Notes: generated from the sequence alone by a model not told the origin. A stretch of 64,000 bases of DNA from Marmoricola sp. (GCA_025965195.1 JAOPXK010000024.1:39084-103083); one strand, 5' to 3'; counted from the first letter of the stretch, positions 25,211-34,336 are shown. Numbers and translations are program-made.

Positions 25211-25273
25211 ACGGATCACCATGCCGTGACGCGGTCTTGCGCCGCATCGCCAACGTTGGTGAATCCCTGCGCC

Positions 25274-25783
25274 TCAGACCGGGTGGACCAGGCGTTCCGC
25301 GAAGGTGCCGAAGCGGTACGCCATCGCGAATCCGGAGGCGACCTGGGCGGGACCGTGCGGACCATGGGCAAGCACTCGGCGTACGGCGGCCTCGACGGCG
25401 ATCTTCTCGTGCGCGACCGTGATCATCGAGTCCTCGGCGATGCGGGCGACGAACCTCATCTGGTGGCCGTCCACGTGTTCGTGGTGGGCCGGGTCGCGGG
25501 GCACCACCACCGGAATGTGCCCAGCGGCCCGCGCCTCCATGATCAGCCCGGGGCCGCCGTGGGTGACGACTGCATCGGCACGGCGGAGCAGGTCCTGAAG
25601 CTCTTCGATGCCAAGCATGCCGCTGCCATGCACCCCCGGAGGGCATGGGGTGAAACCGCTCTGCAGGAACCAGTCCAGGTCCGTGCTCTGCGACAGCTCC
25701 GCGACCCAGCCGGCCAGCCGGTCGAACCGGTGGTGGTCGGTGCCGAGGAAGACGGCAACCAGAGGTCGGGTCATGGCCGTCAC
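25274..25783 (-). CDS. Glycosyltransferase catalytic subunit (Alg13/PssE-like)
   Basis: The 169-residue protein carries the GT28 C-terminal fold: VAVFLGTDHHRFDRL at the start, then DAVVTHGGPGLIMEARAAG and PVVVPRDPAHHEHVDGHQ, the nucleotide-sugar binding block. It is the catalytic half of a two-part transferase whose membrane half is encoded just upstream. The starts overlap as GTGA, with ATG 25774 as an alternative start. It probably adds the second sugar of the repeat unit. Confidence 0.88.
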   Translation of the reverse strand: MTAMTRPLVAVFLGTDHHRFDRLAGWVAELSQSTDLDWFLQSGFTPCPPGVHGSGMLGIEELQDLLRRADAVVTHGGPGLIMEARAAGHIPVVVPRDPAHHEHVDGHQMRFVARIAEDSMITVAHEKIAVEAAVRRVLAHGPHGPAQVASGFAMAYRFGTFAERLVHPV

Positions 25784-26229
25784 CACACCTTTCCGAGCAG
25801 CACCGAGGACCGGTACAACTCCTGCTGTTCGGGCCACTGCACCAAGAAGAGGTCCGTGGCAGGGCGGCAGAGCCGGCCGGTGAGTGTGGGGGAGTCGATC
25901 CGGTCGAAGACCTCGAGGTAGATCGTCGATGCGTGGAACTTCCGGTGCATCCAGAAGAACGGGACCGCCACTGCGGCTCCCGTGGTGACCACCAGGTCGG
26001 GTTGGAAGCTCGACATCGTCCTCCACGCCAGACGCGTGTTGCGGGCGAGGTTCGGCAGGTTTCGGGTGGTGGGGTGATGCGCCCAGACCACGTCCTCGTC
26101 ACGCAACTTGCTCACCGCATCGTCGGTGTCGAACGTGACCCACTGACGTTCGTGCTCCTCCCACCAGGGACGCAGGCACATCAGTTGCGTGAGATGGCCA
26201 CCGGACGAGCAGACCAGGAGCACCTTCAT
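25780..26229 (-). CDS. Glycosyltransferase membrane subunit (Alg14/PssD-like)
   Basis: The 149-residue protein begins MKVLLVCSSGGHLTQL, the characteristic Alg14/PssD start, and continues with PDLVVTTGAAVAVPFFWMHR and a C-terminal LFLVQWPEQQELY. It anchors and activates the Alg13-like partner. ATG 26229 was chosen because GGGG sits six bases upstream; an ATG two codons earlier abuts that site. Confidence 0.88.
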   Translation of the reverse strand: MKVLLVCSSGGHLTQLMCLRPWWEEHERQWVTFDTDDAVSKLRDEDVVWAHHPTTRNLPNLARNTRLAWRTMSSFQPDLVVTTGAAVAVPFFWMHRKFHASTIYLEVFDRIDSPTLTGRLCRPATDLFLVQWPEQQELYRSSVLLGKVW

Positions 26230-26344
26230 CTGCATCCCCTTCCGACGACCCGGCATTTCGCCAGGTCCGCTCCGTCAACCTACGAAGCGGGAAGTGGGTG
26301 CGCATGCCCCAAACAGGGCAAGAGTTCATTGGGAATTCATCGGG

Positions 26345-27106
26345 TCAGGCGGTTTGCGGGGGACCCCAGTCGGCCTGATGAGCGATGCCTACTGCAGCGA
26401 GCTGCGACGAGACCTGCAGCTTCGCCAGGATCGACTTGACCTGCGTGCGAACCGTGGCTTCGGAGACGACGCTGCGCTGCGCGATCGCGCGGACCTGATG
26501 GCCGGTCATCAGCTGACCGAGTACCTCCGCTTCGCGGCGAGTGAGCCGTTCGAGCCGATCACGAAGGTCATGCACTTCGACCAGGTTCTTGTGCCAGACA
26601 TGGATCAGCTGGTCGTGTTCCTCGCGGGTCACCACCGCCCGGCCGTCATTGATCTTGCGAACCGTGGCAAGGATGTCGTTGAGTGGGGCGGACTTGGTGA
26701 GCACCTTGCGGGCGCCGTACCTCAGGGCCTCGCCCCAACGGGCCTCGTCCGTGCTGGCCGTGACGATGACGACAGCAATACCGGTGCTGGACAGCGGTCC
26801 GATCAGCCGGATCCCGTTGCCGAACCTGCCGAGGTCGAGGTCGAGCAGCACCACGCGCGGCCGGAAACGCAGAATGGGCCCGAGGAGGAGAGCCGTCGAC
26901 TGACCGCTGGTCGGCAACACAGCTCGGCGTACGTCGTACCCCTCCAGCGTGAGTGCTATCTCGAGGGACTCGGCGAACAACGAGTGATCCTCGACCAGGG
27001 CGATCCGGGTCGCGGTCCGGGTGGCGGCCGGGGCGGAACTCAGCGGTCGGACGGAAGAGTGATCAGGAAGGTTGTGCCGGACCGCGGGCTCGAGCTTTCC
27101 AAACAT
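26345..27106 (-). CDS. LuxR-type response regulator
   Basis: The 253-residue regulator has a receiver domain (IALVEDHSLFAESLEIALTL; phosphoacceptor in VVLLDLDLG; switch Lys in VLTKSAPL) and a C-terminal LuxR helix-turn-helix (LTRREAEVLGQLMTGHQVRA; SVVSEATVRTQVKSILAKL). It overlaps the histidine kinase gene by 67 nt; no later ATG or GTG exists before the receiver begins. The arrangement predicts a cognate two-component pair. Two relatives are encoded at 46220 and 50226. Confidence 0.92.
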   Translation of the reverse strand: MFGKLEPAVRHNLPDHSSVRPLSSAPAATRTATRIALVEDHSLFAESLEIALTLEGYDVRRAVLPTSGQSTALLLGPILRFRPRVVLLDLDLGRFGNGIRLIGPLSSTGIAVVIVTASTDEARWGEALRYGARKVLTKSAPLNDILATVRKINDGRAVVTREEHDQLIHVWHKNLVEVHDLRDRLERLTRREAEVLGQLMTGHQVRAIAQRSVVSEATVRTQVKSILAKLQVSSQLAAVGIAHQADWGPPQTA

Positions 27107-28602
27107 AGGGAACCACCTTGCTCCTTCATGAGTCGTTCAGCGATATGAAGGCCGATGCCTTCACCGGGGGAACGCTCGCTACGCGCTCCTCGATCGAACA
27201 GATTCACTGCGATGGAACCAGCCACGCCGGGGCCCGAGTCGGAGACCCGGATCTCGACGTGGTGAGTGCATGGGGTGACAGAAACCGTCACGATCGAGCC
27301 CTGTGCGTGGCGGGCGGCGTTGGTGAGGAGGATGTGCAGCACCTCGGTGAGGTCGTCCGGACGCCCGAGCACGGAGAGTCCGGAGGACTGCCAGCGCACC
27401 TCGTGTCCGGCGATGCGCTGAGCCACCACCATCGGTAGGAGCAACGCATCGAGCTGGATCGTCTGGGGCGACACGATGGTGCGCCGGTTGAGCAGCCTGC
27501 CCAGGCGGGCCATCTCGGACTCGAGCATCTCCTCGAGCGCCGCGGTGCGGACCTCGGTGATGCGCTTGTCGTGGCGCATCAGCAGCATCGTGGCGCTGCT
27601 GATGCCGGCGACCGTGGAGCGCAGCTCGTGCATGATGTCGCGGTCGTTGCGGATGCTCTCCTCGGCCAGTTCGGCCCGGATCGCCAGCGACGACATCCGC
27701 TGGGCGTTGGCAGAGATCGCCTCTGCCAACAGGCGGCTGGCGGTGAAACAGAGCTGGATGCAGGCGGTAACGGTGGCACCGAGCGCGATCGCCCGGATCG
27801 TGAGCGAGTCATCACTCCAGATCGAAAGCAACTGCCCGAGAGATGCGGCACCGATCGCGAAGGTTCCGCCGCGCTTGGCCCAGTCGGGGAGGTAGCTGAT
27901 CCGGTGAAGGACAACACACATCAGCACACCGAGCAGGGCAATGATGACCGGGACGATCTGCTCGGCGTAGCTGTTGATGTCCTCGACTGGATCCACGTTG
28001 GTGGCCAGGTGGACGAACCGGACGGTCCCCGTCACCAGCGCCACTGCGGCGCCGAGGACCAGTGGGTTGATCCTCCGCGGGATCCGGTACCGGCTGGCGC
28101 ACAGCATCAGCAGCCCTGCGCTGGGCAGGATCACGGCGAGGTTCGAGTATTCCTCCGCGGCCGGCGAGACCGACCGCGGCTCGGACGCGATCTGGATCAT
28201 CACGTTCGCGGCCCCGTTCAGAGACACCGCCGTCAGCGCGGTCACCATCCAGCCGAACTCCCGGCGGGTGTCGCTGATCCGCCAGCAGTAGTGCAACATG
28301 GCGGCGCTGCACAGCACCGTGATGTTGCACGTGAGCCAGGTGACGGCCTCCGCGGTGTTGATCGGTCCGTTCCTCGTCGGTGCGAGGGCAGCGCCCATCA
28401 ATGGCAGGGTGAGCACGAGAATGGCCAGCAGTGCTGCCCGTCGTGCTTCCCAGCCGTACTCTCCATCAGACCCGGTTGGTTTGCGTGTTCTCCCCAGGTC
28501 CCGCCCGTTGGCTAAAGAACTCCCCGCCCCGAGTGACTTCAAGATCTTGCCTGGCGGGCGCAAATGCGCTTGTAACTCCGCCATCCACGCAGAGTAGGAC
28601 AT
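27040..28602 (-). CDS. Membrane sensor histidine kinase
   Basis: The 520-residue protein has seven to eight membrane helices (about 55-300) with no obvious extracellular domain. A dimerisation region follows with the phospho-His in IMHELRSTVAGIS, then a GHKL ATPase domain: LLTNAARHA (N box), VSDSGPGVAG, and GEGIGLHIAERL. It probably phosphorylates the LuxR regulator encoded downstream. The start at 28602 (MSYSAWMAE) is preferred over a longer form reaching 28680. Two 21-bp-spaced repeats lie just upstream. Confidence 0.9.
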   Translation of the reverse strand: MSYSAWMAELQAHLRPPGKILKSLGAGSSLANGRDLGRTRKPTGSDGEYGWEARRAALLAILVLTLPLMGAALAPTRNGPINTAEAVTWLTCNITVLCSAAMLHYCWRISDTRREFGWMVTALTAVSLNGAANVMIQIASEPRSVSPAAEEYSNLAVILPSAGLLMLCASRYRIPRRINPLVLGAAVALVTGTVRFVHLATNVDPVEDINSYAEQIVPVIIALLGVLMCVVLHRISYLPDWAKRGGTFAIGAASLGQLLSIWSDDSLTIRAIALGATVTACIQLCFTASRLLAEAISANAQRMSSLAIRAELAEESIRNDRDIMHELRSTVAGISSATMLLMRHDKRITEVRTAALEEMLESEMARLGRLLNRRTIVSPQTIQLDALLLPMVVAQRIAGHEVRWQSSGLSVLGRPDDLTEVLHILLTNAARHAQGSIVTVSVTPCTHHVEIRVSDSGPGVAGSIAVNLFDRGARSERSPGEGIGLHIAERLMKEQGGSLCLESSSPRSGTTFLITLPSDR

Positions 28603-28642
28603 TACGAGCCTGTCCCGCCATGGTGGGGCCGGAATACCAGAA

Positions 28643-28671
28643 ATTGGGTAGGCATCTATCCCCATTGGGTA
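28643..28671. promoter_or_regulatory. Direct repeats ATTGGGTA spaced 21 bp
   Basis: ATTGGGTA occurs at 28643-28650 and 28664-28671, exactly two helical turns apart, about 40-70 bp upstream of the kinase start codon. The position and phasing suggest binding of a regulator dimer or tandem monomers, possibly the LuxR regulator of the same operon. Confidence 0.5.
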
Positions 28672-28927
28672 CGGAGACACCTGACCCCTTTGTGTGGGGC
28701 AGGCAAGGACTCGCCAGCCGTGCTGTCGACCCGCTCACCCGGTTGGGGGGTTAGGCGCGGGCGAGCAGACCAACATTCGGCCACTCCAGCTCAGGACTCG
28801 CGGCACGGGCGCCGCTACACGCTCCCTCGCTGTCGCGGGTGACCGATGCACGGCTGACGAGCCAGTCTTGCGGACACGCGACAGACCTTCGTGTTCTCTC
28901 CACCCTCAGTGCGGGGCGGCACAGCGG

Positions 28928-28942
28928 CATCCCCAATATCGG
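28928..28942 (+). promoter_or_regulatory. Shared polysaccharide-promoter box, copy 1
   Basis: CATCCCCAATATCGG lies 88 bp upstream of the Wzz-like gene. The identical 15-mer occurs in the promoter of the polymerase-Wzz operon at 42043-42057, in the same orientation relative to transcription. Confidence 0.55.
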
Positions 28943-29029
28943 GGGAGTCGTGCCCCGAACCGGCCGCTGGACGCCGGCCGGAGCAGATCATGGCCCGGAT
29001 TGCATCTGGAACGCCGAAGGGGGGCGCAC

Positions 29030-30502
29030 GTGCAACTTCCACCACGCACCGAAACAGCTCTGGTCACCGAAGCACTGCGACGCAGTCTGCTCGTGGTGAT
29101 CGTGCTCGCGATCGCCGGCGCGCTCGCCGGCGGCTGGTACGGCCACCATCGAGAGGGAGTCCATCAGGCGACCGCAGTGATCCTGATCGACCCACTCGAG
29201 GGAAACCCGTTCAGCCCGGATGGCAGCGGCGACGAACTGGTCAACCTTGAGACCGAAGCCCGGCTCGTCACCTCTGACGCCGTGGCTCAGAAGATCGCTG
29301 CCGAACAGAACCCCGTGGTCTCCGCGAAGGCTCTCCTGAAGGGCATCTCGGTCACGGTCCCGGCCAACACCCAGATTCTGCAGATCACGGCCACCAACAA
29401 GGACGCAGACCTCGCTGTGGCTCGGGCCCAGGCGTTCGCGGTGACCTATCTGGCCGATCGGAAGGCCCATGCCCAGTCGACGGTATCCGCACGGGCGGCG
29501 CATGCCACCGAGCAGATGAAACAGAGCAGCACAGAGCTGCGGGCCAAGATCGCCGAACTCACCGCAGCCCCCGAAGGTTCTCCAACGGCGTTGCTGATCC
29601 AGCAGCAGGTCATTCAGATCACCACCCAGATCGGACAGCTGCGCACTCAGCTCGCCACCCTCGAGGCAACCCCGCTCGACGCCGGTCAGGTGGTCACTCC
29701 TGCGTCAGCGCCGAGTGCTGGTCCGCTCGGCACTCGCGAGGTCGGCGCATTCGGCGGATTCGCGCTCGGTGTGGCTGCGGGACTGGTGTTCGCCGTGTCC
29801 CGCACGCGCAGCGACAAGCGGATAAGACACCCATCGGCGCTCGCCGGCAGGGGTCTGCCCATCCTCGGCGTGATCCCCGGGCCAGCTGCCGACGGCATGC
29901 AGAACCTGGCGGAGGTCGCCCGGATCAGGGCAGCGCTACTCGCTGCGGAGCCGCAGCGGCCACTTGTCGTCCTGGTGGGTACGTCGTCACCGGAAGGGTC
30001 CGCCCACTCGGCGGCAGAGCTGGGTGTCTCCCTGGGACGAACCAATCTCGAGGTCGTCGTGGTCGACACGGCCGGCAGCTACCCGTTGGAGCTGACCGAG
30101 GGCCAGCTGGGGCTGGTCGACGTACTGATGGACCTGACAACGGCCGACGACGTGTTGAAGCCGTTCGCCCCACATCTGTGGCGAATGTCGCCGGGCTCGC
30201 AACCGGACCGGCTCGATGACCTCGTCGCCGCTCCCGAGATGACCCTGATCGTGCAGGAGCTGCGCAAACGCGCCGATGTGGTGCTGCTCAGCGCCGGCTC
30301 AATGAGGTTGCCGCGAACCCAGTCGCTCATCCGGCTGGCCGACGCGACCCTCATCGAGGTCGAGGAGGGCGTGGGCACGCTGGACGACGTGGATCGCGCG
30401 ATCCACGACCTGACGACGTCGGGTGGAGCCCTTACCGGCCTGGTGTACCTGCCCTCGATACGACGGCCTCGATGGTGGCGGCGACGGGGGAAGCATGACT
30501 GA
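29030..30502 (+). CDS. Wzz-like chain-length protein with degenerate BY-kinase domain
   Basis: The 490-residue protein has two membrane helices (about 20-38 and 238-257) flanking an extracytoplasmic Wzz-type domain with a coiled-coil stretch (EQMKQSSTELRAKIAELTA). A cytoplasmic domain of the CpsD/BY-kinase fold follows. Its Walker A site reads VGTSSPEGSAHSAAELG, where a functional loop has GxGKS/T: the Lys is gone. There is also no Tyr cluster at the C-terminus. It probably controls chain length or export without kinase activity. GTG 29030 is preceded by AAGGGGGG, and the stop overlaps the flippase gene by 8 nt. Confidence 0.85.
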   Translation: MQLPPRTETALVTEALRRSLLVVIVLAIAGALAGGWYGHHREGVHQATAVILIDPLEGNPFSPDGSGDELVNLETEARLVTSDAVAQKIAAEQNPVVSAKALLKGISVTVPANTQILQITATNKDADLAVARAQAFAVTYLADRKAHAQSTVSARAAHATEQMKQSSTELRAKIAELTAAPEGSPTALLIQQQVIQITTQIGQLRTQLATLEATPLDAGQVVTPASAPSAGPLGTREVGAFGGFALGVAAGLVFAVSRTRSDKRIRHPSALAGRGLPILGVIPGPAADGMQNLAEVARIRAALLAAEPQRPLVVLVGTSSPEGSAHSAAELGVSLGRTNLEVVVVDTAGSYPLELTEGQLGLVDVLMDLTTADDVLKPFAPHLWRMSPGSQPDRLDDLVAAPEMTLIVQELRKRADVVLLSAGSMRLPRTQSLIRLADATLIEVEEGVGTLDDVDRAIHDLTTSGGALTGLVYLPSIRRPRWWRRRGKHD

Positions 30503-33020
30503 CACGACTGCTGCGACGACTCGTCATCTGGGTCAGGTCGCGCGTGGTGGGGCGATCGGCCTGGCGGGAGCAGTCGCATCGGCTGCTTCCGGCTTCGCCC
30601 TGGTGATCGTGGTGACGCGTGGGTTCCCGCTCGCGCAGGCCGGAATGTTCTTCGCGGCGACATCGGCCTTCCTGGTGCTCTCCACGCTGTCTTCGTTGGG
30701 CACCGACACCGGACTCGCACGGTTCCTGCTGCGCTATGAGTCGGAGGGTCGCCACTCCGACGTACGACGTGTGCTGTGGGCGGCGGTGGTCCCGGTGCTG
30801 GTGCTGGCCTTCCTGCTTGCAGCGGCGTTGTGGTTCGCCGCTGGCCCGGTCAGCACCTTGATCGGTCTTGGTCGCGACGGCGAGCAGCTGATGCAAGCCC
30901 TCGGGCTGTTGCTGCCGTTCGCGGTCGTCTCCGACGTGAGCCTCTCGGCGATCCGCGCCTTCGGCCGGATGGGTTCGACGGCGGTGGTGGACCGGCTGCT
31001 GCGAGCGGGACTGCAGACAGTCGCCGCAACGGTGGTCGTGGTGCTCAATGGCGGACTACTCGCGCTCGTCGTCAGTTGGGGCCTGGCGTACGTCGTCTCG
31101 GCGATCGTCTCGGTCGTCCTTCTGAAGGTCTTCCTCAACCGGAGGCTGGGCGGAATGCTCACCGACCCCAGCCCGGTCGTGCGTGAGTTCTGGGCGTTCA
31201 CCTGGCCGAGGGGGCTCTCGAAGCTGTCGCAGATAGGCATCCAGAAGGCCGACATCGTGATCGTCGCAGCCGTGCTGAACCCGACGGCGGCGGCCGTCTA
31301 CACCGCCGCCACCCGATTCGTTGCGCTCGGCCAGTTCGCCACCCAGGCACTGCAGCAGGTGCTCCAGCCGAGATTCACAGCGATCCTGATCAAGGACGAC
31401 CGCGAGACCCTGCGTCAGGTCTACCGGATCTCGACGGCATGGAACATCCTGCTGACCTGGCCGATCTACCTGCTCATCGGCTGCGCGCCGATGGCCTACC
31501 TGTCGATCTTCGGCGGCCGCTACTCCGCCGCCGACGGCGCCGCTGAGGTCGTTGTCGTGATGACACTGGCGATGTTGCTCGCGGTTGCTTCAGGGCCGGT
31601 GGACACGCTCTTGTTGATGGCCGGTCGTAGCCGGACGAGCCTGATCAACGCGGTCACCGCACTCGTCATCGACCTCGGGCTCTGTGTGCTCCTGCTCCCA
31701 CCGCTGGGGATCGCCGGGGCCGGCATCGCGTGGGCTGCTGCAGTACTCACCCGCTGTGCCCTTGCCTATCTCCAGGTCCGGCACCAGCTCGGAGTCGTGC
31801 CGCTGGCTCGGCCGGTCTTCGTCGCGGCCGGTGTGGGGATCGCCATCCTTGCCCTGCCGATGACGGCGTTCTCGCTGGTGGCACCCGACCCGGTGGGAGA
31901 GTGGCCCGGCGCGGTTGCCGTCCTCAGTCTCTGTTACGTCGTTGTCCTGTGGCTGTTTCGCAGGACGCTCTGCCTGGACCTGCTCGCCGCTGCCGTCCTG
32001 CGGCCGCGGGTGTCGGCACACAAGAACGCGGACACGTCCGTCGTTGCTGCGGTGGCGTCTCGACCGATGACACTTCGCCGGCTCGCGCAGGCCCTCAAGA
32101 GACGCCTCCCGGCGCGCGCGATCACCCAGATCAGGGCTTGTGCGCTGCAGTGGGGAAAGCTGACGGCCGATCTGCGGATGACACCGTCCTTCGTGATCGT
32201 CGGCGCGCAGCGCTCCGGCACGACCACGCTCTTTCGGCTCCTCGAGCAGCACCCGGACCTGGTCCGGCCGACGCTGTCGAAGGGGACCGGCTATTTCGAC
32301 GACGGCTATGACCACGGTGTGCGCTGGTACCGGGCTCATTTCCCGTTGCGGTGGCAACCCCGGCGTCGCTCGGACAGTGGGGTGCGGAAGGCGACCTTCG
32401 AATGCAGTGGCTACTACCTGTTCCATCCGCTGGCGGCCGAGCGGATCGCTCATGACCTGCCTGATGCGCGCGTCGTCGTGCTGGTGCGCGATCCGGTGGA
32501 ACGCGCCTACTCGGCCTACCAGCACGAGTTCGCGCGCGGATTCGAGTCGATGACGTTCGAGGACGCCGTCTGCCTGGAGACCATGCGAACCTTCGGGGAA
32601 TCCGAACGACTGCTGGCAGACCCGTCCTACACGAGCTTCGAGCACCGCCATCATGCCTACCTGGGACGCGGCGAGTACTACGAACAGATCGGCCGGCTGA
32701 TCGACGAGGTCGGACGAGACCGGGTCTACGTCATGGATGCGGACGTGTTCTTCGCGCACCCGGTTGCCGAGTTCGCCAAGCTGCAGAAGTGGCTCCGGCT
32801 GCGGGAGTGGACCCCGGACGAGGTCGCGCAGTGGAACGCCCGACCGCGCGCCCGGATGAGCGAGAAGCTCCGCGTCGACCTGGCCCGCCACTTCAGGGCC
32901 CACGACGCGGCGTTGGCCGACCTGCTCGGGCACGAGCCCTCCTGGCTTGCCCGGCAGCCATTGTCGGCGCAACGAATGCCAGGCGTCGAGACCAGCCGGA
33001 GATCGGGAGAGCAATCATGA
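30495..33020 (+). CDS. Polysaccharide flippase fused to a sulfotransferase
   Basis: This 841-residue protein joins two enzymes. Residues about 15-500 are a Wzx/MATE-type flippase with twelve or more membrane helices (ARGGAIGLAGAVASAASGFA at the start; GIAGAGIAWAAAVLTRCALA later). After a basic linker, residues about 560-820 are a PAPS-dependent sulfotransferase: 5'-phosphosulfate loop IVGAQRSGTTTLFRL and 3'-phosphate site VVLVRDPVERAYSAYQHE. It could flip lipid-linked repeats and sulfate them at the inner face. No frameshift or stop separates the halves. ATGA overlap couples it to the next gene. Confidence 0.9.
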   Translation: MTDTTAATTRHLGQVARGGAIGLAGAVASAASGFALVIVVTRGFPLAQAGMFFAATSAFLVLSTLSSLGTDTGLARFLLRYESEGRHSDVRRVLWAAVVPVLVLAFLLAAALWFAAGPVSTLIGLGRDGEQLMQALGLLLPFAVVSDVSLSAIRAFGRMGSTAVVDRLLRAGLQTVAATVVVVLNGGLLALVVSWGLAYVVSAIVSVVLLKVFLNRRLGGMLTDPSPVVREFWAFTWPRGLSKLSQIGIQKADIVIVAAVLNPTAAAVYTAATRFVALGQFATQALQQVLQPRFTAILIKDDRETLRQVYRISTAWNILLTWPIYLLIGCAPMAYLSIFGGRYSAADGAAEVVVVMTLAMLLAVASGPVDTLLLMAGRSRTSLINAVTALVIDLGLCVLLLPPLGIAGAGIAWAAAVLTRCALAYLQVRHQLGVVPLARPVFVAAGVGIAILALPMTAFSLVAPDPVGEWPGAVAVLSLCYVVVLWLFRRTLCLDLLAAAVLRPRVSAHKNADTSVVAAVASRPMTLRRLAQALKRRLPARAITQIRACALQWGKLTADLRMTPSFVIVGAQRSGTTTLFRLLEQHPDLVRPTLSKGTGYFDDGYDHGVRWYRAHFPLRWQPRRRSDSGVRKATFECSGYYLFHPLAAERIAHDLPDARVVVLVRDPVERAYSAYQHEFARGFESMTFEDAVCLETMRTFGESERLLADPSYTSFEHRHHAYLGRGEYYEQIGRLIDEVGRDRVYVMDADVFFAHPVAEFAKLQKWLRLREWTPDEVAQWNARPRARMSEKLRVDLARHFRAHDAALADLLGHEPSWLARQPLSAQRMPGVETSRRSGEQS

Positions 33021-34333
33021 ACGACGCAGTATTGAGCCTGCACAGGCCCCGGTTGAGCCAGATCCGCAACCGGGTAAGGGATTCGATAGTGGCGCTGGCG
33101 CACGCGACCTACGAGATGGCTCGCAAGATGCCGCTCCCGAGGAGACTGCGGTCGCGGGCCGCACGGCTCGTCGTGTGGCATCGCGGGACCACCGAGGTGC
33201 CGATCGGCAAGGTGCTGCTCGGGGGGCAGAACGGGCTCGACGCCACCGCGTACACGGACGAGACCGGCGATCTGCTCTGGCCCTCACGCCGCGTCATCGA
33301 CGGGCCACATGCCGAGCTTCTCGGGATGGCTTTCGGATCGGCACTCACCGATGAGCAGATCCTCGGGTCGGCGTACGCCACGATGGCGAGGCACTGCATC
33401 CAGCTGTCCGGCCAGTACTTCACCGCGACTGACGACGCGGGCATCGTCGAGGTCGCCCGGGAGTTCATCGGGTGGGCTTCGGCAGATGTCCCAGTGTCCG
33501 ACCATGACCGCCGGCCGCATCACAGCGAGGCTGGTACGCCGGTTCTGCTCGCGCCGATCCGGCACTCCGACTGCTATCAGGTGGTCGACGGTCATCACCG
33601 AGTCGCAGCACTCGGTGTCGCGGGGGCGACCTCGGTGCCGGCCCGGATCAAACGGGTCAAGGTCGAGACACCGTTGCAGACCCTGCTGCAGGAGATGTCC
33701 TGGATCGGTGGCGAGCATGAGCTCTACCAGCCGGTGTTCGCACCCGAGCTGGAGCAGTCCTGGGTGACGGTCCGTAACTGTGCGGATCGCCTTGCTGGCA
33801 TGGAGAAGATCCTCGCAGAGCTGGGCGTGGAACCCACCGGCGCGTCATACCTCGATGTGGCGTCGTGCTATGGCTGGTTCCTGTCCGCGATGGACGAGTT
33901 CGGGTTCGACGTACAGGGTGTCGAGCGTGACCCGTCCGCGCCCAAGCTCGGGGAAGCGATCTACGGACTGGATCCTGATCGGGTCCACGTCGGCGACGCG
34001 GCCGAGTTCCTCCACGATGCCAATCGGACCTGGGACGTCGTCTCCTGCTTCAGCCTGCTGCACCACTTCGCCCTGGGCAGGGCCGAAGTCGGCGCCGAAG
34101 AGCTGATGCACCTGCTCGACGAGGTCACCGGGCGCGTGTTGTTCCTCGACACCGGGCAGGCGCACGAGGCATGGTTCCGGGACTCGTTGCCCGACTGGGA
34201 CACGGACTACGTTGCCGGCTTCATCGCACGGCACGGCACGTTCGACCGGGTCATCGACCTCGGGCCGGACCTGGACGCAGTGGGGCCCTATGAGGGCAAC
34301 TACGGTCGGCATCTGTTCGCGGCGATCCGCTGA
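33017..34333 (+). CDS. SAM-dependent methyltransferase with ParB-like N-terminal segment
   Basis: The 438-residue protein has an N-terminal half containing YQVVDGHHRVAALGVAG, which resembles the ParB/sulfiredoxin nucleotide-binding motif (xGxHRxxA). The C-terminal half is a class I methyltransferase: SYLDVASCYGWFLSAMDEFG (motif I region), VQGVERDPSAP and WDVVSCFSLLHHF. It may methylate a sugar of the repeat unit. The start overlaps the stop of the flippase-sulfotransferase (ATGA). Its end is 3 bp from a convergent gene. Confidence 0.82.
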   Translation: MNDAVLSLHRPRLSQIRNRVRDSIVALAHATYEMARKMPLPRRLRSRAARLVVWHRGTTEVPIGKVLLGGQNGLDATAYTDETGDLLWPSRRVIDGPHAELLGMAFGSALTDEQILGSAYATMARHCIQLSGQYFTATDDAGIVEVAREFIGWASADVPVSDHDRRPHHSEAGTPVLLAPIRHSDCYQVVDGHHRVAALGVAGATSVPARIKRVKVETPLQTLLQEMSWIGGEHELYQPVFAPELEQSWVTVRNCADRLAGMEKILAELGVEPTGASYLDVASCYGWFLSAMDEFGFDVQGVERDPSAPKLGEAIYGLDPDRVHVGDAAEFLHDANRTWDVVSCFSLLHHFALGRAEVGAEELMHLLDEVTGRVLFLDTGQAHEAWFRDSLPDWDTDYVAGFIARHGTFDRVIDLGPDLDAVGPYEGNYGRHLFAAIR

Positions 34334-34336
34334 CGA

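Larger units (their letters stand above)
28603..29029. other. 427-bp divergent intergenic region of the polysaccharide locus
   Basis: This gap separates the histidine kinase gene (minus) from the Wzz-like gene (plus). It holds two ATTGGGTA repeats near the kinase start and a CATCCCCAATATCGG box 88 bp before the Wzz-like gene. I see no convincing coding potential in it; the open frames crossing it lack family signatures and ribosome sites. Confidence 0.7.
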
